NCBI GenBank assembly: GCA_964501725.1
Contig: CAZCTO010000011.1
Span: forward strand, 16,791-80,790
From: CAZCTO01 sp964501725
Lineage (GTDB): Bacteria > Bacillota > Clostridia > Saccharofermentanales > Saccharofermentanaceae
DNA: 64,000 nucleotides
Direction: 5' to 3'
Below, piece after piece: positions 53,860 through 62,605 of this stretch (positions are counted from its first letter, which is position 1; every line of letters starts with the position of its first letter). The notes beneath the pieces are model-generated. The model ran no database searches. It saw only the letters and a list, made by a program, of their open reading frames with translations, and was not told the DNA's origin. A program made the position numbers and the translations under genes.

Positions 53860-56250
53860 CTATTCGTCAATGTGCGTGCGAATTGTCGTGTTCCAATGAG
53901 CCCTCATCGGGAAATACGCGGTCAGAATGCACGTCAGCATGACGGCCGCGATCACCAACGGAAATATCGGAAGAATCGGATGAAATTTGCTGTCGATCTG
54001 CGGAAAAATCGCTACCGAAATCAGCAGCCCGAAAAACGCCGCCAGGATGGAGGCCAGAAGTCCGACGAGTGCGTTTTCGGTGCAGATGATGGAAGTCAAC
54101 GTCTTATTGGTCATCCCGATGGCGCGAAGCATACCGTTCTCGGATTGACGCAGTTGAATATTGGACCGCACGGTGTTTGAAATATTGAGAACGGCCAAAG
54201 TCGCCGTAAAAGCAATGACAAAAGCGGCAATGAGAAGAATGCCGGTCAATTCTTTTAGCGCTTCTTCACTTCCCGCCTCAATGTCTGCTAATTCGAACTG
54301 TTCCGTCATGCTGTCCATATTCGAAATTTGCGAGTAAAGGTCTCCATAGTTAAGATCAGAATCAATCAACACGTCAATATACTCATATTCTCCGAAGACA
54401 CGATCCGCGAGTCTATCGTTTATAAAGAGAACTCCTTCACCAATGTATCCGCTTAATAACTGATATGGCGCGTCTTTGATCGGTTTCAGATTGAATTCGG
54501 CAACCGAATTTACGCCGTCACCAACCCGTGCGAGTGCATCAGACGAGTCCTGGAAATTTTCTCCGTCGCCATACATATAGAACAACGCAATTTCATCCTC
54601 CGGGTTGAGAGAATAAGTCTGACTGATTTTCTGTATCAGCTCATCGTCCAGTATGACAAGCAAGTAATCGCCGAAATAGATTCCTTCAATATTCAATGTG
54701 TGTGAATATGCAAAGGAGTTGCTTCCGATGCCGTAGACGTTATTGACCCCCTCGAGCCCGCGGATATCTTCCAAAAGCTCCTCGCCGAAATAGACATCCG
54801 GGGAGTCACTCGATCGATACAGCTGGTACTTTGCAATTTTCTGATTCATACCGACAGTGTTGCCGGGATCAATACAGAGGAAAAAATTCAGGATAACCAT
54901 ACAAAGCAAGGCGCTGATGAATATAGAAATGAAAGTAACCGCCGTTTTGCTGCGATTTCGGGAAAGATTTCGGCCGGCAAAATGCAGAATAAATCTGTTC
55001 CTCCCGGAAACTTTTGCCTCCCGGTTGTTTTTCGAGAGTGACCGGGATTTGAAATGCTCGGCTTCGGTGTATTTCATCGCCTGGACCGGTGTGAGCTTTT
55101 GAAGTTTTCGGATGCTGAGAAATGTCGAGACGCCGATGACCGCAGTTGCCAGAAGAAGAACCGACACATAGGTGACCGGGCGCTGTGCCAAAAGAACTTC
55201 ACTTCCGACCACCATCGACATAATCGACTGCGCAACGACCATGTTCAGCAGAATACCCAGGCAAAGTCCAATACCGATACCCAGAACCGCGTAGATCAGG
55301 ACTTCGGTAAGGACCAGACGCCGTAATTGAGAACGCTTCATACCGAGGCAGCGGAGCGTGCCGTATTGTCTGATTTTCTCTGCGACACTCAAATTGATAC
55401 TGTTATAGATGAGAAAGACGGCCGCAACAGAAAGTGAAATCGTCAGCACTTTAAGGCCTTTATCAATAAAAGAATCCCCGAGTGCCTCGTCATACGCTTG
55501 CACCTTAGCGTCATTGACCTCAAATTGAAGACTCAAATCCCCCAACGCATTGGCGTAACCTAAGTCACTCATCACGTTGTAGACTCTATCCGAATCGTAG
55601 TCATTTTTTTCGACAGTAACGAAAATCGACCGGGCATCATTGTCGTCGCAGCCTTGTTTCAGACTGACCTCTTCGGCCGTGTCCAGCATCGTACTCGCAA
55701 TCAGAAAAGCACTCCCGGTCGGCATATCTTTGATAAATCCGGAAATAACAAAAGTCTCGTCCGTCGACCCGGACTCAGCGCTGCAACTGACAGGAAGCGT
55801 AATGCTGTCCCCAATCTTGTATGGGACCTCAGCATAGGTATTGATTCGCTCTTCAACACAGATTTCATAGGGCTTCGTCGGGAAAAACCCTTCCGTCAAT
55901 TCAAACCCGAAGGCAATCGTGACGTCACCCTCCGAACCGATAATCGAAATGTCCATTCCGTTTCCGGGAAGCGTTGAACCCAGGGATTCATTCAAGATCA
56001 GAACGTCTTCAGTCTCAATTTCGCCACTTTGCAGAACCCCCGCGAGTTCTGCCTGCTTATGCGCTGACATACCCCGCACCAAAAAATCATACTGCTGGCC
56101 TTTCACAAGAAGACTCTCGTACCGAACCGCAATACTGTCCCCCATCTGCATCAGTGAAAACATCATGACCACCGTCAGAACGATGCCGACAATAATTGAA
56201 AAAGTGGTCTTCTTCTGCTGGAGAATGTATCGAAAAGCAAAGTGTCGCAT
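53860..56250 (-). CDS. FtsX-type ABC transporter permease (second system)
   Basis: The protein has 796 residues behind GAGGAG. An N-terminal helix (TTFSIIVGIVLTVVMMFSL) leads to an extracellular domain of about 200 residues. Three helices follow near 265-385, then FILHFAGRNLSRNRSKTAVT before a second extracellular region. Final helices include ELTGILLIAAFVIAFTATLA and lead to a short C-terminal tail. It resembles, but is not close to, the permease at 47733. It partners the ATPase at 53144, probably in peptide or lipid export/resistance. Confidence 0.88.
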   Translation of the reverse strand: MRHFAFRYILQQKKTTFSIIVGIVLTVVMMFSLMQMGDSIAVRYESLLVKGQQYDFLVRGMSAHKQAELAGVLQSGEIETEDVLILNESLGSTLPGNGMDISIIGSEGDVTIAFGFELTEGFFPTKPYEICVEERINTYAEVPYKIGDSITLPVSCSAESGSTDETFVISGFIKDMPTGSAFLIASTMLDTAEEVSLKQGCDDNDARSIFVTVEKNDYDSDRVYNVMSDLGYANALGDLSLQFEVNDAKVQAYDEALGDSFIDKGLKVLTISLSVAAVFLIYNSINLSVAEKIRQYGTLRCLGMKRSQLRRLVLTEVLIYAVLGIGIGLCLGILLNMVVAQSIMSMVVGSEVLLAQRPVTYVSVLLLATAVIGVSTFLSIRKLQKLTPVQAMKYTEAEHFKSRSLSKNNREAKVSGRNRFILHFAGRNLSRNRSKTAVTFISIFISALLCMVILNFFLCIDPGNTVGMNQKIAKYQLYRSSDSPDVYFGEELLEDIRGLEGVNNVYGIGSNSFAYSHTLNIEGIYFGDYLLVILDDELIQKISQTYSLNPEDEIALFYMYGDGENFQDSSDALARVGDGVNSVAEFNLKPIKDAPYQLLSGYIGEGVLFINDRLADRVFGEYEYIDVLIDSDLNYGDLYSQISNMDSMTEQFELADIEAGSEEALKELTGILLIAAFVIAFTATLAVLNISNTVRSNIQLRQSENGMLRAIGMTNKTLTSIICTENALVGLLASILAAFFGLLISVAIFPQIDSKFHPILPIFPLVIAAVMLTCILTAYFPMRAHWNTTIRTHIDE

Positions 56251-56282
56251 TAGACTCCTCTACAGTGAAAGTTAATATATCA

Positions 56283-56311
56283 AATATACGTAATCGGTTT
56301 GATTTGCGCAA
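56283..56311 (-). promoter_or_regulatory. Candidate promoter of the second FtsX system
   Basis: On the minus strand TTGCGC (56311-56306) and TATATT (56288-56283) are 17 bases apart. They lie between the AraC-type gene and the permease. Confidence 0.5.
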
Positions 56312-56318
56312 GACCGGT

Positions 56319-57206
56319 TCACCCCTTAATCGGGATGTAAATATCCGTTTCACAGTAACTCGGAGAGCGATTTTGAAGATCCATGCGTTCAAAATGATAC
56401 GGAGCTGCTTGCTCGTGGCTCGTGTTAGGATACCAATTCTGATCGATCAGCGCGTAGAGCGCGCCGAGATTTTGCATCGAAAGCTCCTCGGGCGCGTGAA
56501 ATCCGATATATCGAAAAACAGCATAGGTCATTGTCGGGAGAGTTCGGCAGATAAGCGGTGCCGGCAGCGTCTGTTCGCGGGCGATCTCCACGGCGGGCAT
56601 GTAGTAGTTTGCCGTATCGGGATCCGGCCCGTAGGTGATGATCCCGTAGTAGATGTGATCGTTAATCCGGTCCGGGATCCGCGCGCGCCAATGTGTGTGA
56701 AATTGCAGGGCAAGCGAGTTGGCGGTGATTTTTTCGTAGTTTTCGTGGTGGTTGATCAGTTCCTCGACGCCGGCCGCGCAAAAACCGGGCAGGAGGCAAT
56801 ATCGAGGGCTGAGAAGAACTCCCTGCGGCAAGTCATAAATGAGGCCGCAATCCAGCCGATGATCGATGGAAAGCTCCGTCTTTTTCCGGCGGAATTCGGT
56901 CGGGGGCAGACCAAACCGGCGCTTGAAGGCGCGCTCGTATGATTGCTCGTGCTCGAACCGGTACTCTTCAGCGATGTCTATGATTTTGAGGTCGGTCGTA
57001 AGAAGCTCGTTGACGCTCGACGAGAGCCTGCGCCCGCGTACATACGACATCATCGGAAGTCCCGTCAACGAGCGAAAAAGCCGGTGCAGATGATATTTCG
57101 ACAGGTGAAGCCGCCGCGACACCCGATCCAGCGTCAGCGGCTCCTTAAGGTTTTCCTCGATCATTTTAACGGCTTGCTCAATCAGTGCCCTGTTTGCATT
57201 TCCCAT
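56319..57206 (-). CDS. AraC-family regulator with GyrI-like effector domain
   Basis: The ATG at 57206 is seven bases after GGAG, giving 295 residues. The N-terminal part is the DNA-binding domain: two HTH units with LTLDRVSRRLHLSKYHLHRL and IIDIAEEYRFEHEQSYERAF then FGLPPTEFR. The C-terminal 160 residues are a GyrI-like small-molecule domain. This is the Rob/SoxS-like arrangement with the HTH first. It lies upstream of the second FtsX permease in the same direction, 68 bases away, and is probably its regulator. Confidence 0.9.
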   Translation of the reverse strand: MGNANRALIEQAVKMIEENLKEPLTLDRVSRRLHLSKYHLHRLFRSLTGLPMMSYVRGRRLSSSVNELLTTDLKIIDIAEEYRFEHEQSYERAFKRRFGLPPTEFRRKKTELSIDHRLDCGLIYDLPQGVLLSPRYCLLPGFCAAGVEELINHHENYEKITANSLALQFHTHWRARIPDRINDHIYYGIITYGPDPDTANYYMPAVEIAREQTLPAPLICRTLPTMTYAVFRYIGFHAPEELSMQNLGALYALIDQNWYPNTSHEQAAPYHFERMDLQNRSPSYCETDIYIPIKG

Positions 57207-57338
57207 TTTCAAACTCCAAAACGCACTTCTATCGCGAAAAACAACGAAAGCAGCAAGAACTGTTCGTTATATTTTATAATTTTAGTATCTACTGAGAAGA
57301 GAATACCGTCAATTCCGAATAAAGAAAGCGGGTGCCCT

Positions 57339-58340
57339 ATGAAAAAAAGCCTGTTCGCAATTCTTTTCACGACCGTCCTGGGGATGAGTCTTTTAGCGGG
57401 CTGTGCCCGCGATTCTCAAAAAGCACCCCGGGAGTACTTAATCACCAAAGAGATCACCTCCGCACAAATCGCGGACAATAATTTAATGGGGGACCCGGGT
57501 ACCGAGACAATATATATTTACCTGCCTCCGGATTATTATGACTCCAAAGAATCCTATCCGGTCGTGTACTATCTGCACGGCTTCGGTGAGACGGCCGGAT
57601 CTTTCATTCGAGGTTCGAAAACAGATTTGGACAGTCTGTTTGGAGACGGAAAACAAGCCTTCATCATGGTTGAGATATCCGGGAACGGATACACGGGCGG
57701 CTCATTTTACGTGAACTCTCCCTCTTCCGGAAACTGGGAAGACTGCCTGATCAATGAGATTATTCCTTATGTGGACAAAGATTATCGTACGCTGGCACAA
57801 GTCGGATCACGCGGTATATGCGGCTTTTCGATGGGCGGATTCGGTGCGATGAATCTGGCGTTGCGGCATCCGGACGTTTTCTCGGCAGTGTATTCCATGA
57901 GCCCGGGCATCATGAAAGACGACGCGCTTCCCGAAGCGGTACGGTTATGGTCAAGCGACAAGTCTTTTCTCAAGGCATATGCGCGGGCGTTTGCTCCCAA
58001 TCCCGAAATTGCCGGAGTTTTCGGAGACATCCCCGCAATGGATGGTACGGACGCAGACAATCTCATCGCGGCCAGGTGGCTCGACGGTTTCGGTAATTGG
58101 AGTCAGAAACTGGATGCCTATTTATCGCTGAAGAAACCGCTCAGTGCAATCGGGATCTGCTACGGAACCAAAGACGGTTATCCCTGGATCACAGAAGGTT
58201 GTGCCTATTTCGCTGATCTCTTGCGCGAGAACGGTATTGAGCCGACCGTGTTCACTTTTGACGGAGGGCACTTTATACCAACCGGTGCTATCTCGGATCA
58301 CCTGGGTCCGTTCTTCAGGGAAAATCTGATGTGGGAGTAA
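57339..58340 (+). CDS. Esterase D-like lipoprotein (putative acyl esterase)
   Basis: The ATG at 57339 (preceded by GGGTG) gives 333 residues; the longer frame overlaps the AraC gene. The signal peptide MKKSLFAILFTTVLGMSLLA ends at a lipobox (LAGC). The alpha/beta hydrolase domain shows YLHGFGETAGSF, a nucleophile elbow GFSMGGFGAMNLALRH (Ser in G-F-S-M-G), and a C-terminal His in FDGGHFIPTG. It is secreted and tethered to the membrane. The family includes feruloyl and acetylxylan esterases and mycolyl transferases. The substrate is unknown. It is divergent from the AraC gene. Confidence 0.85.
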   Translation: MKKSLFAILFTTVLGMSLLAGCARDSQKAPREYLITKEITSAQIADNNLMGDPGTETIYIYLPPDYYDSKESYPVVYYLHGFGETAGSFIRGSKTDLDSLFGDGKQAFIMVEISGNGYTGGSFYVNSPSSGNWEDCLINEIIPYVDKDYRTLAQVGSRGICGFSMGGFGAMNLALRHPDVFSAVYSMSPGIMKDDALPEAVRLWSSDKSFLKAYARAFAPNPEIAGVFGDIPAMDGTDADNLIAARWLDGFGNWSQKLDAYLSLKKPLSAIGICYGTKDGYPWITEGCAYFADLLRENGIEPTVFTFDGGHFIPTGAISDHLGPFFRENLMWE

Positions 58341-58365
58341 GGGGCGAGCTCGATTAAGTAGCGAA

Positions 58366-58872
58366 TCAGTAACCAAGCGCCTTGATTGCTTTGTTGATTT
58401 CCTTGATATTGCTTTTGCTGGTTTCTTGGGAAGACACACGAATGATCATTTCATCAAATTGGACCAGTGCTATATATAGATCAAATCCATGACTTTCGCC
58501 CTCAAACACTAATTTCTTATACTTACCGGATCCGGTCTCCTTAACCTCTCCCTCCACATCTTCGTCTTCAATTCCATTCTCTAAAGATTCCAGCATTGCT
58601 TCGTAATGTTCTTCCGCGGGATCTTCTTCTTCATAGATTATATATTCAATACGATAACCCCCGCTGCCATCTTCACTTTTGGCGATAAGGTACTCCTCCA
58701 TATTGTCATCTTTTTCAAATTCATTGACTTCACAGTCGAATTTATCTTCCATTATTTTAGTGAATTCATCCGCGTCAATGATTCTTTCCGTTGCTTTCCT
58801 TTTACAAGAAGCAATCGTCAAAGACATGGCAAAAACAAGCAAAATAATGAGAAGTCGAGATGGTTTTTTCAT
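58366..58872 (-). CDS. Small lipoprotein
   Basis: The protein has 168 residues and a strong ribosome binding site (AAAAGGAGAG). A signal peptide (MKKPSRLLIILLVFAMSLTI) ends with the lipobox IASC. The mature protein is acidic and alpha/beta, with FDCEVNEFEKDDNMEEYLIA and YKKLVFEGESHGFDLYIALV. It resembles domain-of-unknown-function lipoproteins of Clostridia. It is convergent with the esterase gene. Confidence 0.75.
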   Translation of the reverse strand: MKKPSRLLIILLVFAMSLTIASCKRKATERIIDADEFTKIMEDKFDCEVNEFEKDDNMEEYLIAKSEDGSGGYRIEYIIYEEEDPAEEHYEAMLESLENGIEDEDVEGEVKETGSGKYKKLVFEGESHGFDLYIALVQFDEMIIRVSSQETSKSNIKEINKAIKALGY

Positions 58873-58981
58873 TTGTACTCTCCTTTTGGGAAACGATTAT
58901 TGCTTGTCAGTCTATCACATGTAACGATAACATGGCAGATGGCGATTCAGAGCGCATGCTATTATTGCCGGCCCGGCATAA

Positions 58982-59015
58982 AAAGCCGCCGGAAACTTGA
59001 CTTCCGACGGCCCTT
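58982..59015 (-). terminator. Terminator after the zinc-ribbon gene at 59077 (copy 1 of a repeat)
   Basis: GGCCGTCGGAA and TTCCGGCGGCT pair (with one mismatch) around a short loop, and on the minus strand TTTTT follows. The 31 bases at 58982-59012 are identical to those at 59910-59940. Confidence 0.75.
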
Positions 59016-59076
59016 TGTGATTCTCTTGTGGAAAGAAAAGTACGCACCTGTTACAATCGTGTCTTATCAGTGGAGG

Positions 59077-59766
59077 CTATTCATTCTCTTTTCTAATTGC
59101 ATATATTTGTCTCTGGAAGACACGAACTTTATCTAAACCATATTTTTTAACACTAAATCGAATACTACCACCGGCATATTCAATTTGAAGAAAAGATCTC
59201 TTCAAGACAAAGTACATCACGACAAGTACGGTAGCAAATAGAAACGCCAAGAATACAGAGAAACCACCAATCCCCACTCCAATTATATCTATATTATCGA
59301 GAAATGGTTTAAATAACAAGCTAACTATCACTTCAACAATTGCAAACACGATTAAACCGATCGGTTTTATCTCCAATATTTTAGATCCGGAAATATCATC
59401 AAGATCAACAATTTCTTCGCGTCTGAAAATACTCAGGATTCCTGTTTTGTCATTGTAATATAAACGCTTGTTCGTGATTATAGCGTCCTCTTTTTTCCAG
59501 CCCTCTCCGGAAATTAGATTAAGGGCTACTCCATTTTTTAGACTGTAGATCATCACTTCATCGGGTGTAACAAAACCGCTGGAGCCGGTCGATGAAGTGT
59601 ATTCCGACTTTTGCTCGCCCACATGAATCGGAACGTTATTACTGTTACTATCTTCTGAAGACGAATCGTCACTCGCGGAACGCTTTTGAGGTAATGTCTT
59701 CCCGCATTTAGAGCAAAAGGTTTGAGTCTCTACCCACTGAGTACCGCAATTGCTGCAAAATCCCAT
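59077..59766 (-). CDS. Zinc-ribbon membrane protein with PH-like domain
   Basis: The ATG at 59766 is preceded by GGAGGG, giving 229 residues. An N-terminal zinc ribbon (FCSNCGTQWVETQTFCSKCG) and a Ser/Asn-rich linker lead to a bacterial PH-like segment (IITNKRLYYNDKTGILSIFR). Two membrane helices follow, then a second PH-like half (FLQIEYAGGSIRFSVKKYGL). It is probably cytoplasmic at both ends and sits at the membrane. The function is not established. It has its own terminator. Confidence 0.75.
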   Translation of the reverse strand: MGFCSNCGTQWVETQTFCSKCGKTLPQKRSASDDSSSEDSNSNNVPIHVGEQKSEYTSSTGSSGFVTPDEVMIYSLKNGVALNLISGEGWKKEDAIITNKRLYYNDKTGILSIFRREEIVDLDDISGSKILEIKPIGLIVFAIVEVIVSLLFKPFLDNIDIIGVGIGGFSVFLAFLFATVLVVMYFVLKRSFLQIEYAGGSIRFSVKKYGLDKVRVFQRQIYAIRKENE

Positions 59767-59909
59767 TCTCAATCCCTCCATTTTTCTGCTATTTTGCTGT
59801 ATGTATGTGTGTGTACTTATATTTTACTCTAATAGAAAGCTTTTACAGTGTCAAGGGGACGCAGGGATGATCGTTTGACAGATGCCGCCATTACATTTTT
59901 GAACAAAAT

Positions 59910-59945
59910 AAAGCCGCCGGAAACTTGACTTCCGACGGCCTTTTC
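59910..59945 (-). terminator. Terminator after the AraC gene at 59965 (copy 2 of a repeat)
   Basis: The stem is the same as at 58982-59012; on the minus strand TTTATTTTG follows. The 31 identical bases suggest a copied or selected element. Confidence 0.75.
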
Positions 59946-59964
59946 CGTTGATGTGCTTCCCGGT

Positions 59965-60819
59965 CTACCTCTTCCGGACCGGAATCCAAATTTCCCCGAA
60001 TTCGTTCTGATGCCTCGCAAGGCCGTAGTACATTTCGAATTGCGGGCCTTCCGCCGTCTCGTACTCGGAGGCCGGAAACCACTCCGACCAGATTCGTCTC
60101 CACACGTTCTGCATCTCGACTCCGGGCACATCAAAGATTGCCCATGTAACTGCCGGGACGTCGAGGATCGAAAATCGCGAAGGCAAGTTCAATCCTTCGG
60201 GAAGGTACTGGCACAGCATGTACTTGAAATCGGTTTCCGTGAAATCATAGAGCGCTGAAATTGTACGATTATCGTCAAACCGCCCCAGCAGGTGATTAAT
60301 CTCATCGGTTGCCCCGTTTTCATCACATTTCGCAAAAAACTGCGGCACCTGACGGAACGCCGTCTCGTGGTCCGTGCTGATTTTTTCGAAAACACCAAAA
60401 ACACGGAATGCTTCTCTTTTCTCAATACGATAGTTCATTTCCTGATCTCCTTTAATCGATATTGAGAAGGTCATCTTCGGATAGGCCTTGAGCGCGGCGC
60501 CCGAATTGCGCGATGCCGCCGGCATGACTCCGTGCAGATTCTTGTACGCGCGACTGAATGCTTCCGGCGATTCGTATCCGTACTTCAATGCCACATCGAT
60601 CACCTTTGAATCGCTTGCCTGAAGCTCGAATGCGGCCATTGTAAGGCGCCTTCTCCGAATGTATTCCGACAGCGGGACGTCCGCGATAAACGAGAACATT
60701 CGTTGAAAGTGGTACGTGGAACAGCAGGCGATCCGCGCCGCCTTGTCGTACGAGATCTCCCCGGTCAGGTTGGACTCGATGTAGTCCATCGCCTGATTCA
60801 TTCTTCCCGGCCAATCCAT
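59965..60819 (-). CDS. AraC-family regulator with GyrI-like effector domain
   Basis: The ATG at 60819 follows GGGAGGG, giving 284 residues. The N-terminal AraC domain has YDKAARIACCSTYHFQRMFS and VIDVALKYGYESPEAFSRAY then HGVMPAASR. The C-terminal GyrI-like domain starts MNYRIEKREAFRVFGVFEKI and ends YYGLARHQNEFGEIWIPVRK. It is a second regulator of this type beside that at 56319, but not closely similar. It may sense a small hydrophobic molecule. The gene stands alone between a zinc-ribbon protein and a nitroreductase. Confidence 0.9.
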   Translation of the reverse strand: MDWPGRMNQAMDYIESNLTGEISYDKAARIACCSTYHFQRMFSFIADVPLSEYIRRRRLTMAAFELQASDSKVIDVALKYGYESPEAFSRAYKNLHGVMPAASRNSGAALKAYPKMTFSISIKGDQEMNYRIEKREAFRVFGVFEKISTDHETAFRQVPQFFAKCDENGATDEINHLLGRFDDNRTISALYDFTETDFKYMLCQYLPEGLNLPSRFSILDVPAVTWAIFDVPGVEMQNVWRRIWSEWFPASEYETAEGPQFEMYYGLARHQNEFGEIWIPVRKR

Positions 60820-60956
60820 TGATTTCCCTCCCTGATGAGACCATCTTAGTCTCCCGAATCCCGGAAATCCTTGCAGTTGATGCACGAAAATGTCAGGTGC
60901 TGCCAATCCCAAAGCCCTTATATCATTTAATATAGCATAATCATTACGGCGTTTTC

Positions 60957-61478
60957 TCAGAACATCTTCTCGTAAAAAACCGTCTCTGCGATCGGTTTTC
61001 GCGCTGTGGCGTGACGGTCGGGCGACTTGCCTTCTTCGGCCGGAAAGCCTAGTGCCAGGATGTTATAGGGGATGATGTTTTTCGGGAGGTTGAATTCTTT
61101 CCGAATGATATCCGGCTTAAAATTGCAGATCCAAAGACTGCCGACACCGCAATCCTCGGCTTCCATCATCATGTGTGTGGTCACGATACCGATGTCGGTT
61201 TCGATAATGTTCTTGTTGTCATATCCGCGAATCCATGCTTTTTCGGAGTCGCCGCAGACCAGAATGACGGTGGGCGCACCGAAGGTATTAGCCGCCTTTG
61301 CAATCTTACCAAGTCCTTCCGGTGACTGAATCACGATTACTTTCTGGGGCTGACTGTTCGTGCCTGTCGGCGCGACCCTTCCGGCCTCCAGAATCTTTTG
61401 AAGTATTTCAGGGTACACCTGATCCCCGGTATATTTCCGGACCGAGTACCGCTTTTTTGCGATTTCAAGAAAAGACAT
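60957..61478 (-). CDS. Nitroreductase family protein (FMN-dependent)
   Basis: The protein has 173 residues behind AAGGAGG. FMN-binding features are RYSVRKYTGDQV at the N-terminus and GRVAPTGTNSQPQKVIVIQ. LAL-type dimer regions (FNLPKNIIPYNILALGFP) and KKRYSVR/ATARKPI ends complete the small-subgroup nitroreductase pattern. It reduces nitro, quinone or flavin substrates with NAD(P)H; the true substrate is unknown. Confidence 0.88.
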   Translation of the reverse strand: MSFLEIAKKRYSVRKYTGDQVYPEILQKILEAGRVAPTGTNSQPQKVIVIQSPEGLGKIAKAANTFGAPTVILVCGDSEKAWIRGYDNKNIIETDIGIVTTHMMMEAEDCGVGSLWICNFKPDIIRKEFNLPKNIIPYNILALGFPAEEGKSPDRHATARKPIAETVFYEKMF

Positions 61479-61875
61479 AAAAATACCTCCTTGTTGTTAG
61501 GTATTGCCTGTATTCGAAAAGGGACTCGCATTGCCGATGTGTTCGCGATAAATCCCCGGTGGTTTAGGCTTGCCTTCTCCGGGAATTCTCATCATAGAGC
61601 ACTCATATTTTAGCACAAGCTGAAGATTGTCTGTACAGTGCACCTCTTGTTTACTCCTATTTATTAACAACGAATGGAGAAAAGCGTCAAAGTGATTTTT
61701 GCTCTGCATAGAAGTCGCGCGGGTATATGCTTGAGGCTTTTGCTTTTTAAGAATTTTATCTGCCCCCTCTTTACATATCTCCAAATGCCTGATATATTGT
61801 GCTTACCAACCAGTTGGTTGGCTCTTAAAAAATGACCGTCACACCTGCTTTACCAACACACAAAGGAGAACACTC
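61479..61875. other. Intergenic region between nitroreductase and TetR
   Basis: These 397 bases contain the TetR operator (61806-61821) and a minus-strand 95-codon frame at 61497-61784 that I do not accept as a gene. No terminator or RNA gene was recognised. The region near 61640-61800 is AT-rich and likely holds the tetR promoter. Confidence 0.5.
61806..61821. promoter_or_regulatory. Candidate TetR operator upstream of tetR
   Basis: CCAACC and GGTTGG form a perfect inverted repeat around AGTT, 55 bases before the tetR start. A matching site lies before the aldo/keto reductase. Confidence 0.72.
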
Positions 61876-62472
61876 ATGCGACAGGGATCTGACACCAAGG
61901 AAAAAATCCTGCAGACTGCACTGGTCTCCTTTTCGCGTTACGGCTACGAAGGAGCCCGGATGGAGAAGATCGCGGCGGAGGTCGGGATCAACAAGGCTTC
62001 CCTGTATTTCCACTTTTCGAGCAAGGAAGAGATTTTTCGCGTCCTCTTCTCAAGAATCATCGAAAAGTACGAGGCGCAGCTTAAGAAGATCTTCGACAGC
62101 GGTGAGGGATTGCCGGTGTATGATCGCTTGATCCGTTTATATCGCGAATATCTTCTCTATCACTGGAAGAATCCGGAGATGGATTTCTGGAATATCGTGT
62201 ATTATCTGCCGCCGGAGTCGATGAAAGCGGAGATCCTCGAGGTAACCGGCAAGAGCAGGAATGACTTGATGACGATGCTGTCCGGGATCCTTTCGGAGGG
62301 TGTCCGCAAAGGTGAACTCCGGGATCTGCCGGTCGTGAGCATGGCGATGTCCTTCTATTATCTGTTGACGTGTATCAGCCTGTCGACGGAGATAATGGAT
62401 AAGGATGCCTACCTTGGGAACATGGATTCCTGCTTTGCCATTTACTGGAGCGGGATCCGGTCGGCGAAGTAG
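61876..62472 (+). CDS. TetR-family repressor
   Basis: The protein has 198 residues behind AAAGGAG. The N-terminal HTH is ILQTALVSFSRYGYEGARME followed by IAAEVGINKASLYFHFSSKE, the canonical TetR DNA-binding pattern. The C-terminal ligand domain (about 65-190) has a large helix set, and a YYLPPE segment near 112. Paired operators at its own promoter and before the downstream aldo/keto reductase indicate that it controls both. The ligand is unknown. Confidence 0.92.
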   Translation: MRQGSDTKEKILQTALVSFSRYGYEGARMEKIAAEVGINKASLYFHFSSKEEIFRVLFSRIIEKYEAQLKKIFDSGEGLPVYDRLIRLYREYLLYHWKNPEMDFWNIVYYLPPESMKAEILEVTGKSRNDLMTMLSGILSEGVRKGELRDLPVVSMAMSFYYLLTCISLSTEIMDKDAYLGNMDSCFAIYWSGIRSAK

Positions 62473-62545
62473 TTGCGAAGAAGAACCGGGCTTGCTTCCG
62501 GCCGGGTTTTGAGAAAAAAAGGGAGACAATTTTTATCGGCCATTG

Positions 62546-62561
62546 CCTACCAAACGGTAGG
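62546..62561. promoter_or_regulatory. Candidate TetR operator upstream of the aldo/keto reductase
   Basis: CCTACC and GGTAGG form a perfect inverted repeat around AAAC, 44 bases before the reductase start. It differs from the site at 61806 only at the arm middle and the spacer. Confidence 0.72.
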
Positions 62562-62605
62562 TTGGCGCAAATAAACAAAGAGAAAATGTGAGGAGGATAT
62601 TTATT

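Noticed and set aside
61497..61784. Minus-strand 95-codon frame between nitroreductase and TetR
   Set aside because: No convincing ribosome binding site, odd composition and it faces into the nitroreductase leader. A remnant is possible but cannot be shown.
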